Source: Astropecten irregularis (Eukaryota; Echinodermata; Asteroidea; Paxillosida; Astropectinidae). From it: a stretch of DNA of 64,000 nucleotides. The DNA is taken from positions 2,356,001 through 2,420,000 of the forward strand of contig OZ020251.1 of NCBI GenBank assembly GCA_963971285.1, written 5' to 3'. The position numbers were made by a program, and so were the translations under genes. Positions 45,265 to 64,000 of the stretch are shown here, in pieces. Each line of letters starts with the position of its first letter. Within the stretch, counting starts at the first letter, position 1. The notes below the pieces were generated by a model. That model was not told where the DNA came from. It ran no database searches and saw only the letters and a list, made by a program, of their open reading frames with translations.

Positions 45265-46233
45265 TTCATTTATACTGTGAATAAACCATCAGTCTTGTTT
45301 CAGTGTGAGGGACTGGTTTCTCCACACCATAGGGGTGGAGGCATTCATTGCTGCCTTGCTGTGGACTAGGTACCCCTTCCAGTCCTATTTATACTGTGAA
45401 TAAACCATCAGTCTTGTTTCAGTGTAAGGGACTGGTTTCTCCACACCATAGGGGTGGAGGCATTCATTGCTGCCTTGCTGTGGACTAGGTACCCCTTCCA
45501 GTCCTATTTATACTGTGAAGAGACCATCAGTCTTGTTTCAGTGCGAGGGACTGGTTTCTCCACACCATAGAGGTGGAGGCATTCATTGCTGCCTTGCTGT
45601 GGACTAGGTACCCCTTCCAGTCCTATTTATACTGTGAAGAGACCATCAGTCTTGTTTCAGTGTAAGGGACTGGTTTCTCCACACCATGTGGGGTGAAGGC
45701 ATTCATTGCTGACTTGCTGTGGACTAGGTACCCCTTCCAGTCCTATTTACACTGTGAATAAACCATCAGTCTTGTTTCAGTGTGAGGGACTGGTTTCTCC
45801 ACACCATAGGGGTGGAGGCATTCATTGCTGCCTTGCTGTGGACTAGGTACCCCTTCCAGTCCTATTTATACTGTGAATAAACCATCAGTCTTGTTTCAGT
45901 GTAAGGGACTGGTTTCTCCACACCATAGGGGTGAAGGCATTCATTGCTGCCTTGCTGTGGACTAGGTACCCCTTCCAGTCCTATTTATACTGTGAATAAA
46001 CCATCAGTCTTGTTTCAGTGTAAGGGACTGGTTTCTCCACACCATAGGGGTGAAGGCATTCATTGCTGCCTTGCTGTGGACTAGGTACCCCTTCCAGTCC
46101 TATTTATACTGTGAAGAGACCATTAGTCTTTGTTTCAGTGCGAGGGACTGGTTTCTCCACACCATAGGGGTGGAGGCATTCATTGCTGCCTTGCTGTGGA
46201 CTAGGTACCCTTCCAGTCCTATTTGTACTGTAT
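45265..46233 (+). repeat. ~119-bp satellite, main array
   Basis: Eight near-identical copies with period 119-120 bp, each holding AGTCTTGTTTCAGTG, CTGGTTTCTCCACACCATAG and CTAGGTACCCCTTCC. Variants alternate (TGTGAATAAACC / TGTGAAGAGACC; GTGAGG / GTAAGG), implying higher-order duplication. It lies between the 3' ends of the two tetraspanins. Confidence 0.95.
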
Positions 46234-47069
46234 AAAATAGAGTTCTTTGTAGAAAGTTAAGAATATTTCATGAAAGTGACCAAAAGTTTGCAAAATTAAC
46301 TTCACTATTAAGCCACAAACACTCTGCTATGAATTATTTCTAAGTGCTAATTAATACTTTTGCCGTAATTTTGTAAAACCTTAATTGAAATGTTTCACCA
46401 ATCTTTGCAACGTCTCCGATTAGTTTATGATTAAAAAAAATCCAAGCAAAACAAATCCAGCCAATTAATCAGCCAATTAATCAGTGTTAAAAATAATAAC
46501 ACTGGGCTTGATGTTATAGCGCCCTCTGGAGTCAGCTCATGGGGCAGAATAGGGCTCCGCGCTTGAGCTATTTATAGAATACGCCCTTTATATTGACAGC
46601 TAGCTACAGTTAACCCGATGTTTGGACAAATTACACAATGTTTATGTGTAAGTTAATTGGGCAATATGTGACTTATTTGTCGGAACTTCTGAATGTGACG
46701 TCACGAGGGCGGAGCCCTATTGTTTCTACTATAATTATACTTCATATCTGTAAATACATTATAAATGACGTCATAATTTATACACTGTTTTCCGAACCAA
46801 GAAAACAAAAACATGATAAAAATTATTTTAATTTTTTTTGTTGTCAATTTTGTTTTTGGTTGAACATGATGAAAAACTGAGCTCTGGCTAACAACAAATA
46901 TTTAATAATGATCGAAACATCTGTACAAATTGTTTTTTGTTTTTGTTTTTTCGACTAATATCTACTCATAAAAATTTTCCGTACTTACATACAACACAAA
47001 GCTTTTAATAAAAGATGTACAATCTTACACGTTTTTTACCCCTGTCTTATTAAACAAGTTAACCTTAGG
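46234..47069. other. Intergenic; one GC-rich inverted pair
   Basis: AATAGGGCTCCGCGC near 46550 is mirrored by GGGCGGAGCCCTATT near 46712, with TGACGTCA between; probably a short MITE of about 200 bp. Otherwise nothing recognised. Confidence 0.5.
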
Positions 47070-47295
47070 GCGTTTATGAAATGGAGGCTCAGGCTCTGAC
47101 TCAGGCTCCATTTCGTGAATCAACTCTGAAATAACGGGTATCGAAATAGAGGCTTTTGGCGGCAGTTCGGAAGTGGATTCTCTTGTTTGAAAAGGAAAAC
47201 ATAGCTTCAGCTTCAGTGGAAAACCATAACCTATACTTTCAGATGGATGTCAGAGCTGGAGCCTGAGCTGCCATTTTGTAAACACCCTTAGTATT
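47070..47295 (-). mobile_element. Hexanucleotide-ended element, copy 2 (reversed)
   Basis: GGCTCAGGCTCTGACTCAGG at the left and GGAGCCTGAGCTGCC at the right; interior as in copy 1, inverted. Confidence 0.8.
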
Positions 47296-48129
47296 CACAG
47301 TTTCAAATGGCTACGGACCCCCCCCCCCCTAACTGCATGCTGGCTTAATTTGTTTTTCTATTGTACACGAATCAGACGTAATACATTAGGGAATGTGCAA
47401 ATTTTGAACTTTTGTGTCAATGATACGTCCACATGGCATCAAGAATTGTTTTTCTGTACAGTGGAAGTTGAGGTCAAAGGTCAAGGGTCGGGGGTTATGA
47501 GAGCTCGGTATTAAACACATCTACAAGATCATTAACTCTGATCTAAAATGCCATGAACGTGATTCTACGTCTATCTCCTTATCTATGCCTATTTTTTTGC
47601 ACTTCCACATAATTAATTTTCCCTAAAAGAAAAAAAAAATCGACAAAAATACCAAGCAAATTTTCCACCCACACGGATGCTTTTCACTGACACAAACAAT
47701 TGCATTTTAGTCAGAAAGGCCCAAGTTGCCACGGAAATATGAGACAACAAAAAGAACAAAAACTTTACATACTCATGCATATATCTTCAATACTGAGCTC
47801 CATGTTTTCAATTTAAAATTCGGATGACAAAAGTACTTTCACTACGACTACAATAACAATATTTAGATTTCGTTGTTTTTTTTGCACTACTGGACGCGTG
47901 TGGCACCACCATTTTTATCAATTTTTTTTGTCTTTGTTTTTTATGCTCGTCCGAGAACAATATACCCAAAACTTTATTGCAGCAGATTACCCACAATGCA
48001 CCATCCATTTTATGCACTCGAGCACTCGGTTCAAGGTTTTATCTGAAATCAAAATTTGGAAACAAATTTAAAAAAAAATTATCATGAAATTACTGAAGGA
48101 AATAAACACATTATTTACAAGAAGTTGAG
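47296..48129. other. Region 3' of tetraspanin B, nothing recognised
   Basis: Contains a poly(C) run near 47318 and AT-rich sequence; no supported gene. Confidence 0.45.
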
Positions 48130-48740
48130 CATAAGCCCCATATAAAGTTACAGTGTCTGGGCTCTACAGTTCTGTGTCCTTCAAAATACCACACTGTGCA
48201 GTATCCCTATGGTACATTCTTTGGACTTGGACCAAGTTGGGCCATCAAGCCCCATATAAAGTTACAGTGCCTGGGCTCTACAGTCCTGTGTCCTTCAAAA
48301 TACCACACTGTGCAGTATCCCTATGGCACATTCTTTGGACTTGGACCAAGTTGGACCATCAAGCCCCATATAAAGTTACAGTGCCTGGGCTCTACAGTCC
48401 TGTATCCTTCAAAATCATTACCACACTGTGCAGTATCCCTATGGCACATTCTTTGGGCTTGAACCAAGTTGGACCATCAAGCCCCATATAAAGTTTACAG
48501 TGCCTGGGCTCTACAGTCCTGTGTCCTTCAAAATACCACACTGTGCAGTATCCCTATGGCACATTCTTTGGACTTGGACCAAGTTGGGCCATCAAGCCCC
48601 CATACAAAGTTACAGTGCCTGGGCTCTACAGTCCTGTGTCCTTCAAAATACCACACTGTGCAGTATCCCTATGGCACATTCTTTGGACTTGGACCAAGTT
48701 GGGCCATCAAGCCCGCATATATAGTTATAATGCATACTAT
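48130..48740 (+). repeat. ~115-bp satellite, array 1
   Basis: Five copies spaced 114-118 bp, holding CCATATAAAGTTACAGTG, TGGGCTCTACAGTCCTGTGT and CCTATGGCACATTCTTTGGA. It ends about 110 bp short of the tetraspanin B stop codon, so the 3' UTR may enter it. Open frames up to 112 codons are repeat translations. Confidence 0.95.
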
Positions 48741-48814
48741 GTCCATCAAAATCCTATGGTAAATGTGGGATTTGGATGGATATTGGATGGTCAGTGTCCA
48801 TTGTGACCTACCTG

Positions 48815-48820
48815 TTTATT
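48815..48820 (-). terminator. Candidate poly(A) signal for tetraspanin B
   Basis: AATAAA on the minus strand, 28 nt past the TGA. If used it would give an extremely short 3' UTR; longer forms running into the 115-bp satellite downstream are equally possible. Confidence 0.35.
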
Positions 48821-48847
48821 TCAGCCTGTGCATAACTGAAGTCACCA

Positions 48848-61498
<12,651 letters not shown>

Positions 61499-61711
61499 GG
61501 TGAGCTAGTTTGACCCCGCCTCCAGTTGCTACGGAAACTGTTGCTAAGGGATGGGGGTGGGGAATCTCAAAGGTTCCCCCAAAGGGCTTTGGATGGTGCT
61601 GCACTTTGCCACGTCAAAACTGCAACAGAAAATGAAAATGATTGGGAAAATCCTCATTAACAAAAAAATCTTTCTCAATCCTGTTGACAGATGACAGTGT
61701 TGAAAAGGAAG

Positions 61712-61885
61712 ATCGCAACAGCGCTCCGCACTAATGACGTCACAAAATCCCTGGATGTCAGACAAACATTGACTCACACACATAGTGTACATCACGCACA
61801 CACGTTTGCATGGTTGCAATGTTTGTCTGAGATCCGGTGCTATTTTTAGCGCAAGTGCAGAGGGTGCGGAGGCTGCGGAGCGCTA
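61712..61885 (-). mobile_element. CRE-bearing MITE, copy 2, upstream of tetraspanin B
   Basis: Inverse of 37060-37212: GCTCCGCACTAATGACGTCAC, CAGACAAACATTG / CAATGTTTGTCTG, then GCTATTTTTAGCGC and a mirrored TGCGGAGCGC end. It lies 215-390 bp upstream of the tetraspanin B start codon, in the same sense relative to its gene as copy 1. Confidence 0.8.
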
Positions 61886-62436
61886 TTTGCATTAGATCAC
61901 GCAAGATTTTATCAAATTTCAGCGTCAATTTTTAATAATTTGCATTTGCATTTCCAAGTTATTTGACTCATGAAAATGAGAGCAGTTCAGCAAAAGTAAT
62001 CTCCAAATCCACTAGCCTTATAAAATTATATTTCTTTTTAACTGCTCTACCAATTTAACATGTCTAGGGCCTTTAAAGGTATAATTAATACATGATTGGT
62101 AAAGGTCATAGGACAGCACTCACACTTTGCCTGATCAAACATGTACATGAAATCATAAACCTGTGAAAATTTGAGCTCAATCGGACACCTGAGTCACGGG
62201 AAATTAGCGAAAACCCGACTCAATTTTTCTTTTAAAACATGAAAAATGGTTTTGATCTTATACCCCGAAATCAAAACTGTTTAACTAATTTCTGGATACA
62301 TGTAAATATAGCATTTCAGGTGAAAATATTTGAACGGTATGTTTCTATACCAGCACCATTTTCATACCTTGAGTGACAAGGGATAACTAAAACAACTCAA
62401 GTGAGGGTGTCCTTTATTTTCTTTGGAAAAGACACT

Positions 62437-62588
62437 AAATCTTGATTTCCTTAAAAAAAAACAGCATCTGATGAACCAAGATTTCCCATGGTGACTGTTT
62501 GCACTGTTTACGAACTGTTGAGTCCATTTTCTGTCTCAAACTCAATACATTTTTTGTGAGACCTTGAAAATCCTATATGCTGCCTTTA
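62437..62588. mobile_element. Half copy of the 44485-44865 MITE
   Basis: CACTAAATCTTGATTTCC through GATGAACCAAGATTTCCCAT to TGCTGCCTTTAA; one end only. A TTAAAGG-type MITE fragment (CATTTCAGG, GGTATGTTTCTA) precedes it at 62260-62370. Confidence 0.75.
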
Positions 62589-62864
62589 AAAGCCAGGTAC
62601 GCCCCTTGAGATTCAAGGAACTGTGATTCGAGAATCATTCAAGAAGTAATGACTAGAGACCGATAGGCAGCTGGCTCCCATTATAAATACATTATTGAAA
62701 CATAAATGGAGTCCAGCTCTATCTCGGAGATGCGATGTGTTTTTCCATCAATGCATCATTAAAGCTCCCCTACCCCCAAGGGTAATTTGAGCTAGCACAA
62801 ATGAGATGATTTTTTTTCTTCTGCAAAAATAGTTTGAAATCAGTGATCCTGAACCAGGTCTCCT

Positions 62865-63110
62865 GTTCCAGGGGCCTTTCTCAAACCTTGGCTCCGGCTC
62901 AGGCTCCATTTCGTGAATCCATTTTAAAATAATGAGTTTCAAAATGGAGGCTTTTGGCTGCAGTTTGGAAGTAAATTCTCTGACCAGTTTGAAAAGGAAA
63001 CAGAGCTTCAGCTTCGATGAAAAATCAGCATATTCGTGGATGACAGAGGTGAAGCCAGAGCCAGAGCCAGAGCCAGAGCCTGAGCCTTTTTAGAAATGAC
63101 CCCAGGACTA
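62865..63110 (-). mobile_element. Hexanucleotide-ended element, copy 6 (reversed)
   Basis: TTGGCTCCGGCTCAGGCTCC at the left, GCCAGAGCCAGAGCC...GAGCC at the right, with GGGGCC-type outer edges; interior inverted relative to copies 1 and 3-5. Confidence 0.8.
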
Positions 63111-64000
63111 CAGTTATCTCCATAGGGCTGCAGTGATACAAGCACTTATATTAATTTGCCAGGCTATGTTACCAGCTACAATTTCATAAAATACATTGTG
63201 GTTGCAGCTGATTGGATAGATGTTTGCTGACTTATGAATAAGCATGGATATGACTTTTTAGTCACGTTCCACTGTTATGTTCATATAAATATCAACTAAT
63301 GGGCGTGGCATGATACAACATCAAATCTAAGCCACACACCATTGACAAATGTATATGATACTCAGACTTGATAGAAGACAAGTTGTGTGAGAAAAAAATT
63401 GTACACCAACAACAAAAATTCATCTATTGATAATAAATTCTGTCAAACTACACCTATGCAAGGTTTGATTTACATTACCATGAGGAAATGCTGTAAGGAA
63501 GTAGATCTTTGTTTATATTATAACCTCAGCTCAGGATTTATAGTACATCTGGTTTCATGTCTGACACAACATGAAATGTCTCACATTATGAGGATCTTTT
63601 ACAATAGGGCAAAGCTTGAAATGTACCATTACAAGCAATGCAGCTCTATTATTAAATTGGCCCCAGGCAACAGAACTCCAAAACATGCATACATGTACCA
63701 AGATAAATCTAGTTTACTGTTCCTATAGTCAAGGAGCAAAGTTCTGAAAACCCTCTTATTCATGTGTTAGCTCAACACCCACTACATCTATGGTCTGACT
63801 TCATAAAATGGAAGTTTATACCATTAACAGCTTTGCTAGGTAGCTTCAAATTGTGGTATCACATTCGAGAAAATGTGGTATCATTTGAGGAGCAACAGAA
63901 AACAAGAATAACTTTCCCACAGCGCAACTGAAAAAGGGGCGTGGTCGTATTTTCTCTCCCCCCCCCCAAGTCCTTGATATGTATTTTGGTGAATGATTAC
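63111..64000. other. No gene recognised
   Basis: AT-rich sequence with a 113-codon open frame at 63387-63728 lacking any recognisable domain, and a poly(C) tract near 63957. Confidence 0.45.

Overview
This is a eukaryotic, intron-rich and AT-rich window from an animal genome. Interspersed and tandem repeats fill most of it. The two complete genes are tetraspanins. tRNA-derived SINEs, palindromic MITEs and a Helitron-like satellite suggest an invertebrate deuterostome, and an echinoderm is my best guess. That assignment is inference, and I cannot name a species.

Layout. 1-2263: no gene seen, apart from a 12-14 bp minisatellite at 978-1346. 2264-16336: thirteen head-to-tail copies of a ~1 kb non-autonomous Helentron/HINE-type rolling-circle element. 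It has asymmetric terminal inverted repeats, a perfect 8-bp 3' hairpin and a CTAG|T end, and its core is dense in CRE and ETS motifs. 16337-20330: three GGTT-based arrays and one G-run array, all G-rich on the + strand. 20880-22500: CpG-type motifs (NRF1-, CRE- and E2F-like) upstream of the first gene. 23551-37767 (+): tetraspanin A, 7 coding exons, 240 aa, CD9-like. Its introns carry a foldback-type element with minisatellite arms, a ~516-bp mariner-type palindrome, minisatellites, SINEs and MITEs. 37768-48847: intergenic tail-to-tail space with a ~119-bp satellite present as two arrays, plus many MITEs. 48848-61498 (-): tetraspanin B, 7 coding exons, 258 aa. Its introns carry 115-bp and 104-bp satellites, a hAT-type MITE with an 8-bp target duplication, two copies of a MITE with GGGCGCCCC ends, SINEs, and elements whose inverted ends are hexanucleotide repeats. 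61499-64000: a CRE-bearing MITE just upstream of B, and further repeats.

The two tetraspanins converge (3' ends facing). They share the first exon length, the sixth exon length, most intron positions and a six-cysteine large extracellular loop, so they look like ancient paralogues. Intron 3 is displaced by 22 nt between them. No rRNA, intact tRNA or CRISPR array was seen, and no coding sequence beyond the two tetraspanins could be supported. Most other long open frames are translations of repeats.
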